Assembly: GCA_002841825.1 (NCBI GenBank)
Contig: PHAZ01000015.1
Location: 1-45,021, forward strand
Length of the DNA stretch: 45,021 nt
Reading direction: 5' to 3'
Source of the DNA: Deltaproteobacteria bacterium HGW-Deltaproteobacteria-22
Lineage (GTDB): Bacteria; Myxococcota_A; Polyangia; HGW-17
The notes under the pieces were generated by a model. That model searched no databases, was not told the DNA's origin, and saw only the letters and a program-made list of their open reading frames with translations. Shown here piece after piece: positions 27,722 to 35,348 of this stretch (position 1 is its first letter; every line of letters starts with the position of its first letter). The position numbers were made by a program, and so were the translations under genes.

Positions 27722-28579
27722 TCAGTCACTTGATCGATTTGTATACAGATGGCGCAGCGAGTGCGGCGTCGACTCCCCTAGCAGCGCCTTGCGATCCAGC
27801 AGGGGTCGGTGGCGGCCGGCATGACGCAGGGCACCCTCGGGCACCCGGATCGGTTCTACAATCAAAGAAATCAGATGTTCATATTGAACGTGCAGCGTGA
27901 ACCGCTGGGAATCCGGACGGACGCCCAGGAGAGTAAAGTCGATCTGGACCCGGTGGTCGCCGGTCTTTGGGTCCGTGGTGAAAGTACCTTTTATTTCTTG
28001 TATTTGGCCTTTTTCGTGCCAGTCCCCGGCGGGCTCGGAGTCCGGTTCGGCCGACTTCAGGATGAAACCGCCGGCGCCGTCGGGCGTCCATCGACTACGC
28101 GAGCTGATCCAGGAAAGGATCTCCCGATAGGTGCCCGCCAGTTCATTGAACCTGTTTTCCACTTCACTCTCATCGGCGGCCCTGCAGACCTCCGGCTCGT
28201 AGCGGAAGCCAAGGCAGAATTCGGAATCAACATAGGTAAAATGCAGTCCATCCTCATCGGCAAGCTCCCGCACCCCCTGCACATTGCCTTTGGCGTCACG
28301 CCGCAGCCGGACGGTCTCCTGCTGCACCAGTTCCATTTGGGCCGGGGTCCACCCGTCGGGCTGCCCGCCCGTCGGCGCCGGCGGCACGCTCGTGGCCTTG
28401 GCTTCTATCCGTACGGTCGCCGAGTAAGTCCCGGCACCCGGCAGCACGCGCAGACACTCTGGCCGATCCGGCATGCAGGAGGCCTCGGAGCGGGGATCCC
28501 CCGGACCGGCAGCGTCCTCCCGTGCCCGGGACGAGCAGGCGGAGAATATTGACAGGAGAACAATCGTCAGCACACGCAT
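27722..28579 (-). CDS. Putative lipoprotein of unknown function
   Basis: 285 residues from the ATG at 28579. The signal MRVLTIVLLSIFSAC ends in a lipobox-like FSAC (Cys15). The mature part starts Ser/Arg/Glu-rich, has three Cys (residues 34, 42 and near 144 in FCLGFRYEPEVC), and a predicted mixed fold with strands such as DHRVQIDFTLLGVRP. No family is recognised. There is no ribosome site. A TATATT hexamer lies 7 bases before the ATG, so the mRNA may be leaderless. The upstream frame extension to 28732 overlaps the end of ftsW and is a shadow. It sits 43 bases after ftsW on the same strand and could be read partly with it. Confidence 0.7.
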   Translation of the reverse strand: MRVLTIVLLSIFSACSSRAREDAAGPGDPRSEASCMPDRPECLRVLPGAGTYSATVRIEAKATSVPPAPTGGQPDGWTPAQMELVQQETVRLRRDAKGNVQGVRELADEDGLHFTYVDSEFCLGFRYEPEVCRAADESEVENRFNELAGTYREILSWISSRSRWTPDGAGGFILKSAEPDSEPAGDWHEKGQIQEIKGTFTTDPKTGDHRVQIDFTLLGVRPDSQRFTLHVQYEHLISLIVEPIRVPEGALRHAGRHRPLLDRKALLGESTPHSLRHLYTNRSSD

Positions 28580-28586
28580 CGGGCGC

Positions 28587-28616
28587 AATATAGTCCAATC
28601 CCCTTCCCGTTGGTAA
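28587..28616 (-). promoter_or_regulatory. Candidate promoter giving a leaderless lipoprotein mRNA
   Basis: On the minus strand TTACCA (28611-28616) and TATATT (28587-28592) are spaced by 18 bases. The ATG at 28579 begins 8 bases after the -10, about where transcription would start. The gene lacks a ribosome site. Confidence 0.35.
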
Positions 28617-28622
28617 CGAATT

Positions 28623-29849
28623 TTATGCCGGAACCGGCTTCGGACGCTTGGCCTCGGCCTTCCCGACGGATTCGACGGGCTTCGCGGCCGTCGCCCCGGC
28701 GGCCCCCCGGGAGAGCGCCACACAGTGCTCACGGTCGAGGCTCAGCAGCAGGCCCAGTGACACGTAGGAAATGAGCATCGAGGAACCGCCGAAACTGACG
28801 AACGGCAGGGTGATGCCCTTGGAAGGGATGAGGTTCATGACCACGGACAGGTTGATCAACGCCTGAAGCACGAGCATCAGTGAGAGACCCAGGCCCAGCA
28901 GGAAGCGGAACATGCTGTCGCGGTGACTCCAGGCGATGCGCACGCCCGCATACAGGAACATCGCGTAGAGCGCGATCATGAAGGCAACGCCGGCAAAGCC
29001 AAGCTCCTGGCCGATCATGGCCGCGATGTAGTCAGTGTGCGCCTCGGGCAGGAAGTCCATCTTGTAGGGACCGTCACCGAGCCCGTAACCCCAGACGCCT
29101 CCGGAGCCGAAGGCGTCAAGCGAACGGATGATCTGGTACGAGGCGCCCTGGCTGAAATACTCCGGATGCAAAAAGGGAATGATGCGCTTGGACAGCCGCC
29201 AACCAGCCACCATGTAATACCACAGCAGCGGCAGCGACACCGCGGCGGCCAGCGCGAAGTAATACAGGCGGCTGCCCGCGACGAACAGCATCATGGTCGC
29301 CACCACGATGAACAGCACCGCCGAGCCGAAGTCCGGCTGCATCAGGAGCAACACGATCATCAGTCCCGTGATCAGCAGCGGTTGACCGAATCCCTTCCAC
29401 GGGTCCTCGAGCAGGTCGACGCGCTTCTCGATGATGTATGCCAGATACAGGATCAGCGCGATCTTGGCGATCTCCATGGGCTGGAACGAGAAGCCCATGA
29501 ACTGGAACCAGCGGTGGGCGCCGTTGACGTTGACGCCCAGAAACAGCACCGTAACGAGCAGGACGAAAGCCCCGACGATGGCCGGTTTGACGAGCTTGCG
29601 CGTGAGCCATACCGGTGTCATGGCCGCCACCACGGCGAAGAAAATCCCCACCATGATGTAGATCGACTGGCTGACGAGGAAGACGCGGGTGTTGACCGTC
29701 GAGGTGGCTGCGCGGGTCATGCTGGCGTAGTGCTTGGACAGCAGCAGGCCGCCTGTGACGCTGAAGATCATGACCAGCCCAAGTGCCGACAGGCACAGCG
29801 CCGCGAGTATCAACATCCAGCCGTGGTTGGAAAAACGAATGCGTCCCAT
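28623..29849 (-). CDS. ftsW: FtsW/RodA-family (SEDS) peptidoglycan glycosyltransferase
   Basis: 408 residues, a ten-helix SEDS membrane protein that polymerises lipid II with a partner class B PBP in division or elongation. Key blocks are present: GAHRWFQFMGFSFQPMEIAKIALILYLA (split by Pro), LLMQPDFGSA, GYGLGDGPYKMDFLPEAHTDYI and GITLPFVSFGGSSML. The FLPEAHTDYI and GITLPFVSFGG phrases favour FtsW over RodA. A polar, Ala/Lys/Pro-rich tail of about 35 residues follows the last helix. No division-cluster genes (mur, ftsA, ftsZ) are near, unlike the usual setting. The start has no ribosome site and lies 8 bases after a -10-like hexamer. radC is divergent from it. Confidence 0.9.
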   Translation of the reverse strand: MGRIRFSNHGWMLILAALCLSALGLVMIFSVTGGLLLSKHYASMTRAATSTVNTRVFLVSQSIYIMVGIFFAVVAAMTPVWLTRKLVKPAIVGAFVLLVTVLFLGVNVNGAHRWFQFMGFSFQPMEIAKIALILYLAYIIEKRVDLLEDPWKGFGQPLLITGLMIVLLLMQPDFGSAVLFIVVATMMLFVAGSRLYYFALAAAVSLPLLWYYMVAGWRLSKRIIPFLHPEYFSQGASYQIIRSLDAFGSGGVWGYGLGDGPYKMDFLPEAHTDYIAAMIGQELGFAGVAFMIALYAMFLYAGVRIAWSHRDSMFRFLLGLGLSLMLVLQALINLSVVMNLIPSKGITLPFVSFGGSSMLISYVSLGLLLSLDREHCVALSRGAAGATAAKPVESVGKAEAKRPKPVPA

Positions 29850-29857
29850 CGCCGCTT

Positions 29858-29886
29858 AATTCATCATGGATCGGCAAATCCGTCAA
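29858..29886 (-). promoter_or_regulatory. Candidate promoter of ftsW, possibly leaderless
   Basis: On the minus strand TTGACG (29881-29886) and TGAATT (29858-29863) are spaced by 17 bases. The -10 ends 8 bases before the ftsW ATG, which lacks a ribosome site. Confidence 0.35.
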
Positions 29887-29950
29887 AAATCGCACACGAA
29901 GCGGCAACTTTTCCCGCGCGGTGACGACAATGAGAACTGGAGAGCCCGTC

Positions 29951-30565
29951 ATGACACCCGAAGAAACCGCCCTTTCCCTGGCCTGTGTGTTCACCACCGG
30001 CGAGATCCCCCCGGATCACTGGCACGACCTGCTTGAACAGGCCGGTGGTCTGGCGCGGCTGGCCCGCTTCTCGGAGCTGGAGCTGGCCCAGTTGTTCGGG
30101 CTGCCCGCCGCCCGCGCGCGCAGGCTGTGCGCCGTGTTCCGCATCGGCCGTGAGGCCCTGATGGAGTCACCGCCCCCGGCAACAGCGCTGTGCAGCCCGT
30201 CGGAGGTGTTCGCCTACCTCGCCCCGCGCATCGGCTGGCCCGAGACCGAGGAGTTCTGGGTGCTGGGTTTCAACATCCGTCAGCAGCCGCTGCACCTTAG
30301 CATGGCTGCCAAAGGTACGCCCGAGCAGGTAAGCCTCTCGATCGGCAACGTGTTCCGCATCCTGCTTCATCATGGTGCCGCACGCGGCCTGGTCTGCCAC
30401 ACGCACCCGTCCGGGGATCCGAGCCCCTCGGAAGCGGACCTGATCCTCACCGAGCGGATCGTTCAGACCGGTCGGATGCTCGGGATACCGATCATTGATC
30501 ATGTGATTCTGGGACAGGGAGGCTTCAGCAGCCTGGCCGACCGCGGCTATCTTTCGTGCGACTGA
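29951..30565 (+). CDS. radC: RadC-family JAB/MPN+ domain protein
   Basis: 204 residues from the ATG at 29951, which has GGAGAG 6 bases upstream; an earlier ATG at 29930 is possible. The N-terminal half is a helical region with a helix-hairpin-helix-like LARLARFSELELAQLFGL segment. The C-terminal JAB1/MPN+ metalloprotease-like domain has the full metal motif HTHPSGDPSPSEAD followed by GIPIIDHVILG. RadC proteins (family knowledge) are widely annotated in DNA repair, but their enzymatic role is unproven, and many occur in mobile or competence settings. It is divergent from ftsW over a 101-base gap and overlaps the 3' end of malQ by 19 bases tail to tail. Confidence 0.93.
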   Translation: MTPEETALSLACVFTTGEIPPDHWHDLLEQAGGLARLARFSELELAQLFGLPAARARRLCAVFRIGREALMESPPPATALCSPSEVFAYLAPRIGWPETEEFWVLGFNIRQQPLHLSMAAKGTPEQVSLSIGNVFRILLHHGAARGLVCHTHPSGDPSPSEADLILTERIVQTGRMLGIPIIDHVILGQGGFSSLADRGYLSCD

Positions 30566-32046
30566 GCACGGCCGGAAAGGGATACCAGCTCGAAGAACCG
30601 GCTGGAGACGGAGGTGTTGAAGGCATCGGCACGAACACGCCAGGCCCAGTTTTTGTCGGCGATCCCCGGCACGTTCATGCGTGCATCGGTGGCCAGGGAG
30701 AGCAGGTCCTGCATGGGGAAGATGGCCGTGCGTGCCACAGAGAACAGCGCGCAGCGTATCAGGTCCCATACGATGTCATGCCCGGCCACGGCCAGGTAGC
30801 GCCGCGCGTGGTCCTGGATTCCGGGGCCGGCGGAGAGCCACCAGCCGAGCGTGGTGTCGTTGTCGTGCGTGCCGGTGTAGACGACGCAGTGCTCGGGGAA
30901 GTTGTGCGGCAGGAAGGGATGGTCCGAACCGTCTCCGAAGGCGAACTGCAGGATCTTCATGCCGGGCAGCCCGAACCGGTCGCGCAGCTCGATCACGTCG
31001 TCGTCGATGTCACCGAGATCCTCGGCAACCAGCGGCAGCTCGCCGAACTCCCGGGCCAGCTCGGCGAAAAACTCGACGCCGGGACCGGGGAACCACTCTC
31101 CCGGGCGCGCGTCCGCGGAGTCGCGCGGCACGGCCCAGTAGGCCGAGAAGCCGCGGAAGTGGTCCAGCCGAACGAGGTCGAACAGGTGCAGGGCGCGACG
31201 CAGGCGGCTCTTCCACCAGCCGAACTGATCATCGCCCATGCGGGTCCAGTTGTAGATGGGGTTGCCCCACAGTTGACCCGTCTCACTGAAATAGTCCGGA
31301 GGCACGCCCGCGACGGGATCGGCCATTCCGTCCGGTCCGTACAGGAACTGGTCCCGATGCATCCATGTATCTACACTGTCCTGATCTACATATATAGGCA
31401 CATCACCCATAATCAAAATACCGAGTGAATTGGCCTGCTGCCGAAGCTCTTTCCATTGCCTGTCAAAAAGGAACTGCAGCGCGATCTCAAGATCGATCTC
31501 TTCCCTGTGGGCCTCCCTTGCGGAGGCGAGGGCCTGCGGCTGCCGGTCGCGCAGCGGTGCCTCCCAGTCCCACCATGCACGATCGAAGCGCCGGTGCAGC
31601 ACGAGAAACAGTGCGGCGTCCTCGATCCATTCGGCCTCCCGACGAAACTCGACCAGCGCAGGTCCGAGCGTCTCGTGACACGCCACAGCGGCCGCGGCCA
31701 CCTTCAGCAGGGGCATCTTGTAGGCACCGGCACCCTCAAAGTCGACGCGATCCGGCGAGAACGGCGGCGGTGTGGGCAGTCGGTCCGGCAAGAGGCCGTC
31801 CTCCTGAAGCCAGTCGAGGCTGATCAACAGCGGATTGGAAGCCAGAGCTGCGCAGGTCGCGTACGGGCTGTAGCCGGCGCCCGGCGGCACCAGCGGCAGC
31901 ACCTGCCATACTCGGGCGCCAGCCTCGGCGAGCCACCGCACGAAGCGGTGGGCCATCGGACCCATGTCTCCGATGCCGTGGGGCCCGGGAAGCGAAGTGG
32001 GATGAAGGAGAATGCCGGCCTTACGAAGTGTGGAGGTGGTGCTCAT
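30547..32046 (-). CDS. malQ: 4-alpha-glucanotransferase (amylomaltase, GH77)
   Basis: 499 residues. Transfers alpha-1,4-glucan segments between maltodextrins and works in glycogen or maltodextrin turnover. Family blocks: GILLHPTSLPGPHGIGD at the start, GYSPYATCAALASNPLL, the catalytic nucleophile Asp295 in VRLDHFRGF, acid/base Glu342 in VAEDLGDI, and THDNDTT near 394-400. All three catalytic residues are intact. Codons for residues about 205-230 (ILIMGDVPIYVDQDS region) use rare AT-rich synonyms, unlike the rest. The ATG at 32046 has no ribosome site, but a -10-like CATGAT lies 8 bases before it; a TTG at 32055 is a poorer start. It follows the nucleotidyltransferase gene after 94 bases. Confidence 0.95.
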   Translation of the reverse strand: MSTTSTLRKAGILLHPTSLPGPHGIGDMGPMAHRFVRWLAEAGARVWQVLPLVPPGAGYSPYATCAALASNPLLISLDWLQEDGLLPDRLPTPPPFSPDRVDFEGAGAYKMPLLKVAAAAVACHETLGPALVEFRREAEWIEDAALFLVLHRRFDRAWWDWEAPLRDRQPQALASAREAHREEIDLEIALQFLFDRQWKELRQQANSLGILIMGDVPIYVDQDSVDTWMHRDQFLYGPDGMADPVAGVPPDYFSETGQLWGNPIYNWTRMGDDQFGWWKSRLRRALHLFDLVRLDHFRGFSAYWAVPRDSADARPGEWFPGPGVEFFAELAREFGELPLVAEDLGDIDDDVIELRDRFGLPGMKILQFAFGDGSDHPFLPHNFPEHCVVYTGTHDNDTTLGWWLSAGPGIQDHARRYLAVAGHDIVWDLIRCALFSVARTAIFPMQDLLSLATDARMNVPGIADKNWAWRVRADAFNTSVSSRFFELVSLSGRAQSHER

Positions 32047-32054
32047 GGTACGCA

Positions 32055-32083
32055 ATCATGCTGAAAATGGCTTGAAATAGCAA
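32055..32083 (-). promoter_or_regulatory. Candidate promoter giving a leaderless malQ mRNA
   Basis: On the minus strand TTGCTA (32078-32083) and CATGAT (32055-32060) are spaced by 17 bases. The ATG at 32046 lies 8 bases after the -10. No Shine-Dalgarno sequence is present. Confidence 0.4.
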
Positions 32084-32140
32084 GCGTTCATTCAGTTGGA
32101 TGTACCTGGAGAACAGTTTTCCTGCCGCCCTGCGGATCGG

Positions 32141-33157
32141 TCAGTTTTTCGTCAGCGCCGGCCCCGTCCTGGCTCCCGGATCCGCGAGATCCACGGGGAC
32201 GACGCCGGCAGGGGTGACCACTGCGTTGGCGACAGGGGCGTCGATGCGGCAGTTATCCCATACCACGACATTCTCGAGGTGCGTGCCGGGTGCCACGGAG
32301 GACCCTTCGCCGAGAACCAGCCCGCCTGAGACGGAGACCGAATCGGGCAGGTCCGCACCGGGAGCGGCGATCACGCCCGGACGGGTCGGATGATAGGCCA
32401 GCCCGCCTGCCAGACATGCGCGGACCGCCGGCGAGAAGAGGTTGAGGTTGCCCTGCAGGTAGCGCGAGGGAGTGGAGTGATCCCACCAATAGGCATCGTC
32501 CGGAAGCACATAGCCGAAGAAGGCCCCCCCACGCAGGAACCACGGCCGGAAGCCCTCCCGCACCAGGCAGTGCGGCCCCTCGGGCAGGAGGTCGAGAAAC
32601 CCGGGCTCAAGGAGGCTGATGCCGGTGAACATGTGCGTCGCGGGCGCCTGGGAAGCGGAGCCGTCGACGCGGACACCGAGCATGGAGCGGACACGTCCGT
32701 CGGGGTCGAGCGTGAACCCCCCCCACCGACCCGCCTCCGGATCCGGGCGCAGCACCAGGGTGACGCCGGCGCGGCGCTCCCGGTGGAAAGCCAGGGCGGC
32801 CGACAGTTCGGCAGTGGTGACGATCTTGCCGTTCATGACCACGCAGGTGCGCTCACCGAAGAACCAGCGGGCGTGCCGCACACCACCGCCTGTTCCCAGG
32901 ATCTGCCCGGTCTCGCGGCTCCAGGAGGCGCGCACGCCGAACCGGGATCCGTCGCCCACATGGCTCTCGAGCGCGTCGGCGAGGGTGAAACTGTTGAGGA
33001 TCACGTCCTCGATGCCCGCCTTTTTCAGGAAGGAAAAGGCGTGCTCGACCAGGGGACGGCCACCCACGGGCAGCATGGGCTTCGGACGATCCTGTCCGAG
33101 CGGCCCCAGCCGCGTTCCGTGACCGGCCGCGAGAATCATCGCGCGCGGCGTCGGCAT
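32141..33157 (-). CDS. Sugar-phosphate nucleotidyltransferase-like protein with altered metal site
   Basis: 338 residues. The N-terminal Rossmann-like domain has the nucleotide signature AAGHGTRLGPLGQDRPKPML and VGGRPLVEH of mannose-1-phosphate guanylyltransferase / glucose-1-phosphate thymidylyltransferase relatives. The C-terminus has left-handed beta-helix-like hexapeptides (VSGGLVLGEGSSVAPGTHL). The usual metal-binding Asp of the N-G-D motif is Lys112 here (MNGKIVTT), while the second Asp in WWDHSTPSRYLQGN is kept. It may therefore be a weakened or non-catalytic homologue. The start at 33157, preceded by GGGAG, lies four bases after the upstream gene. The substrate sugar cannot be called. 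Confidence 0.85.
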   Translation of the reverse strand: MPTPRAMILAAGHGTRLGPLGQDRPKPMLPVGGRPLVEHAFSFLKKAGIEDVILNSFTLADALESHVGDGSRFGVRASWSRETGQILGTGGGVRHARWFFGERTCVVMNGKIVTTAELSAALAFHRERRAGVTLVLRPDPEAGRWGGFTLDPDGRVRSMLGVRVDGSASQAPATHMFTGISLLEPGFLDLLPEGPHCLVREGFRPWFLRGGAFFGYVLPDDAYWWDHSTPSRYLQGNLNLFSPAVRACLAGGLAYHPTRPGVIAAPGADLPDSVSVSGGLVLGEGSSVAPGTHLENVVVWDNCRIDAPVANAVVTPAGVVPVDLADPGARTGPALTKN

Positions 33158-33161
33158 GGAT

Positions 33162-34964
33162 TCACATCTCCCATTTGATATTGAAGAAGACCCACATGAA
33201 GGCAACGAAGATGAAGCCCAGGATCAGGGCCACGATCAGGCCGTAGACGACAGCCTGGAAACGGGCGCTGCGCTCGTCGGAGGTCTTGTGCAGGTTCTTC
33301 CAGAAGGTCTCGTTTCCGTCCTCGTCCTGCTGGATCTCGGACATCTCGGCGACGCTGCGCTTGCGCTGGCGCAAGGCCAGGTACACCGCCACGAACACGA
33401 CGAACATCAGCAGCAGGCCCGCCGTCGAGACGACGATCAGCACGGTCTTCTGGGAGCCGCGCTTGTACCGGGACAAAACCGCCTCCTTGTGCTGCTTGGT
33501 GTCGGTGAGCACCTGCGGTGCGAAGTGGAACGTGTCGAGCAGCCCGGCGAAGTAGTGGATGTTGTTGTCGATGGAGTAGCCCGGCTGCCAGATCAGGCCC
33601 CGGTCGATGAGCGCCGACAGGTACTGCAGCGTGTGTCCGTCGAGGTTCTCGTTGCGCTGGGCCATCTTCACGGCCTGTTCCAGCAGCCGCGGGTTGTTCG
33701 TCTGGGCATTCACCCAGAAGGTCGAGTTCACCGTCGAGTTGGCCAGGGGCATGTAGAAGAGGCTGATCTGCATCTTGCGCAGGCTCTGGGGCTCATCGAT
33801 GGCCACGCGCGCCTGGCCGAACATGTCGGTCAGGGGAATTTGGGCCGCGTACACCCAGGCATTATCACTGTATACATCAACATACATTGGTCCCTTGCCA
33901 AGACCGCGGAACGGGAACAGGAAGCTCGTGCCGGGCGGAAGGATGCGCGGAAAGTACGCCAGAAACACGTCGTCCTCGACGATGCCGACGTCGAAGTCCA
34001 TCTCGCGGCGGGCTCCCCATGTACCGGCCGGGTCCTGGACCTGATACGAGATGTGGAAGGACACTCCGGGGGTCATCACATACAACGACATCGAAGCCAG
34101 TCCGAGGATGTCCGTCTCCAGATCGAACGGCACGCTCTTGCCCTCGGGCACCTCGATCATGCAGGGGTCGAGCTCGGGCTTGGCGAACGGCGGATTGCAA
34201 TCCGCGTGGCGGGGAAGGCGGATGCGGCCGCGCAGCAGCTTCAGTTGCGCCCTGGCACGGACGGGCTCTCCCTGGACGTTGTGCGCCCGGAAGAACAGGA
34301 CGTCGCGGAACGGCATCTTGAAGCCGCGTCCGTTGATGGGGTTGACCGAAACGATCACCCCGTCGGCGTCGGGCTTGAGCGGGCTGGTCTGCGTGCCCAC
34401 GTAGTTGCCACCGTCTCCGCCGGGCGGGGCCTCGTGCACCCAGGCGAGCTTCTCGGGCTTATCGACGAGCTCAACGGAAAAGGCGATGGTCTCGTCGGCG
34501 TGGGGGCTCTCGACCACCATCTTGATGCGGTAGCGTCCGGGCGCCACCCTGGGCAACACCGTGTTGACCTCGACAGCCTGCGAGCCGGGGCCGGCGAAGC
34601 CTTCGCCGATGAAACGCTCGCTGTCGTCGGTCAAAAAATAGGCCTTGATGCGCACCGGCGAGGCCGGTTTGGAATACTTGCCCTGGCGCACCAGCACACG
34701 AAAGGCCGCGCGCGATCCTGGCTGCAGTTGGGACAGGCCGTACACACGAACCCAGCCCGTGATGTTCATGCGGGACACATGCACCCCTATGGCCAGCAGC
34801 ACCGTCACCAGGATCGGGATGCCGATGATCAGGAAACGCTTCCACCAGTTGAGGGTTGAAAAGGGAAACCTGGAGATGGGTTCGAGCGCCGGTTGCTCTC
34901 CGGCCTCGGGCTGTTCCTCAGCCCCGGGCCGGGAATCAGCGGGTGACTTCCTTGAGGCAGGCAT
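33162..34964 (-). CDS. Large membrane protein with extracytoplasmic domain, macroglobulin-like look
   Basis: 600 residues from the ATG at 34964, which has AAGG 6 bases upstream and lies 29 bases inside the preceding gene. Layout: a Pro/Glu-rich cytoplasmic head; a transmembrane helix at about 43-63 (FLIIGIPILVTVLLAIGVHV); a large periplasmic region of some 440 residues; then two helices near the end (TVLIVVSTAGLLLMFVVFVAVY and AVVYGLIVALILGFIFVAF, each under 25 long). The first periplasmic domain, with QLQPGSRAAFRVLVRQG and APGRYRIKMVVE, recalls the MG2 beta-sandwich of alpha-2-macroglobulins, but there is no thioester motif, so this is only a resemblance. It sits between a lipoprotein and the nucleotidyltransferase. 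Function unknown. Confidence 0.7.
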   Translation of the reverse strand: MPASRKSPADSRPGAEEQPEAGEQPALEPISRFPFSTLNWWKRFLIIGIPILVTVLLAIGVHVSRMNITGWVRVYGLSQLQPGSRAAFRVLVRQGKYSKPASPVRIKAYFLTDDSERFIGEGFAGPGSQAVEVNTVLPRVAPGRYRIKMVVESPHADETIAFSVELVDKPEKLAWVHEAPPGGDGGNYVGTQTSPLKPDADGVIVSVNPINGRGFKMPFRDVLFFRAHNVQGEPVRARAQLKLLRGRIRLPRHADCNPPFAKPELDPCMIEVPEGKSVPFDLETDILGLASMSLYVMTPGVSFHISYQVQDPAGTWGARREMDFDVGIVEDDVFLAYFPRILPPGTSFLFPFRGLGKGPMYVDVYSDNAWVYAAQIPLTDMFGQARVAIDEPQSLRKMQISLFYMPLANSTVNSTFWVNAQTNNPRLLEQAVKMAQRNENLDGHTLQYLSALIDRGLIWQPGYSIDNNIHYFAGLLDTFHFAPQVLTDTKQHKEAVLSRYKRGSQKTVLIVVSTAGLLLMFVVFVAVYLALRQRKRSVAEMSEIQQDEDGNETFWKNLHKTSDERSARFQAVVYGLIVALILGFIFVAFMWVFFNIKWEM

Positions 34965-35280
34965 GCACGTCCTTGCAATCCTTCTGTTCCAGGCACTGGT
35001 TGATTTTCGACGAGCGGGAATCGCGACCGCTCTTGGCCTTGCAGGGAGCGACAATTTCCTGATCCACCAGCTTGGCGTAGTCGGCCGTGAGCTTTTCCAT
35101 GACCTTGACGCACTCCTCGGCATCTGCCGGACACCCCGTGGGGTTGTACGTCTTGTAGTTTTCCTTCAGGCAGGTGATCAGACGGGTCTCGAGCTTGTCA
35201 CAGTCGACCTTGGGCTTGCAGCCGAAGGCCAGCGGAAACAGCATCGTCAGCGCAACGGGAAAAATGAAAAAACGCCGCAT
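34936..35280 (-). CDS. Small Cys-rich lipoprotein
   Basis: 114 residues with GGAGG 7 bases before the ATG. The signal MRRFFIFPVALTMLFPLAFGC gives a lipobox with Cys21. The mature part is helical and Lys/Glu-rich, with eight further Cys (DCDKLETRLITC, GCPADAEEC, APC, CLEQKDC, ACLKE). The pairs are spaced like a CX9C / CX6C disulfide fold, so oxidation in the periplasm is likely. It leads a group with the large membrane protein, the nucleotidyltransferase and malQ, and overlaps the membrane protein gene by 29 bases. No family name is known to me. Confidence 0.75.
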   Translation of the reverse strand: MRRFFIFPVALTMLFPLAFGCKPKVDCDKLETRLITCLKENYKTYNPTGCPADAEECVKVMEKLTADYAKLVDQEIVAPCKAKSGRDSRSSKINQCLEQKDCKDVHACLKEVTR

Positions 35281-35305
35281 CGAATTCCTCCTGGATCAGT
35301 CCCTG

Positions 35306-35334
35306 CAAATAGCATTTTTCCGCCCTTTCATCAA
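35306..35334 (-). promoter_or_regulatory. Candidate promoter of the Cys-rich lipoprotein operon
   Basis: On the minus strand TTGATG (35329-35334) and TATTTG (35306-35311) are spaced by 17 bases, 25 bases before the ATG. The -10 match is weak, but a good ribosome site follows it. Confidence 0.35.
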
Positions 35335-35348
35335 CTTTATTTTTGAAA

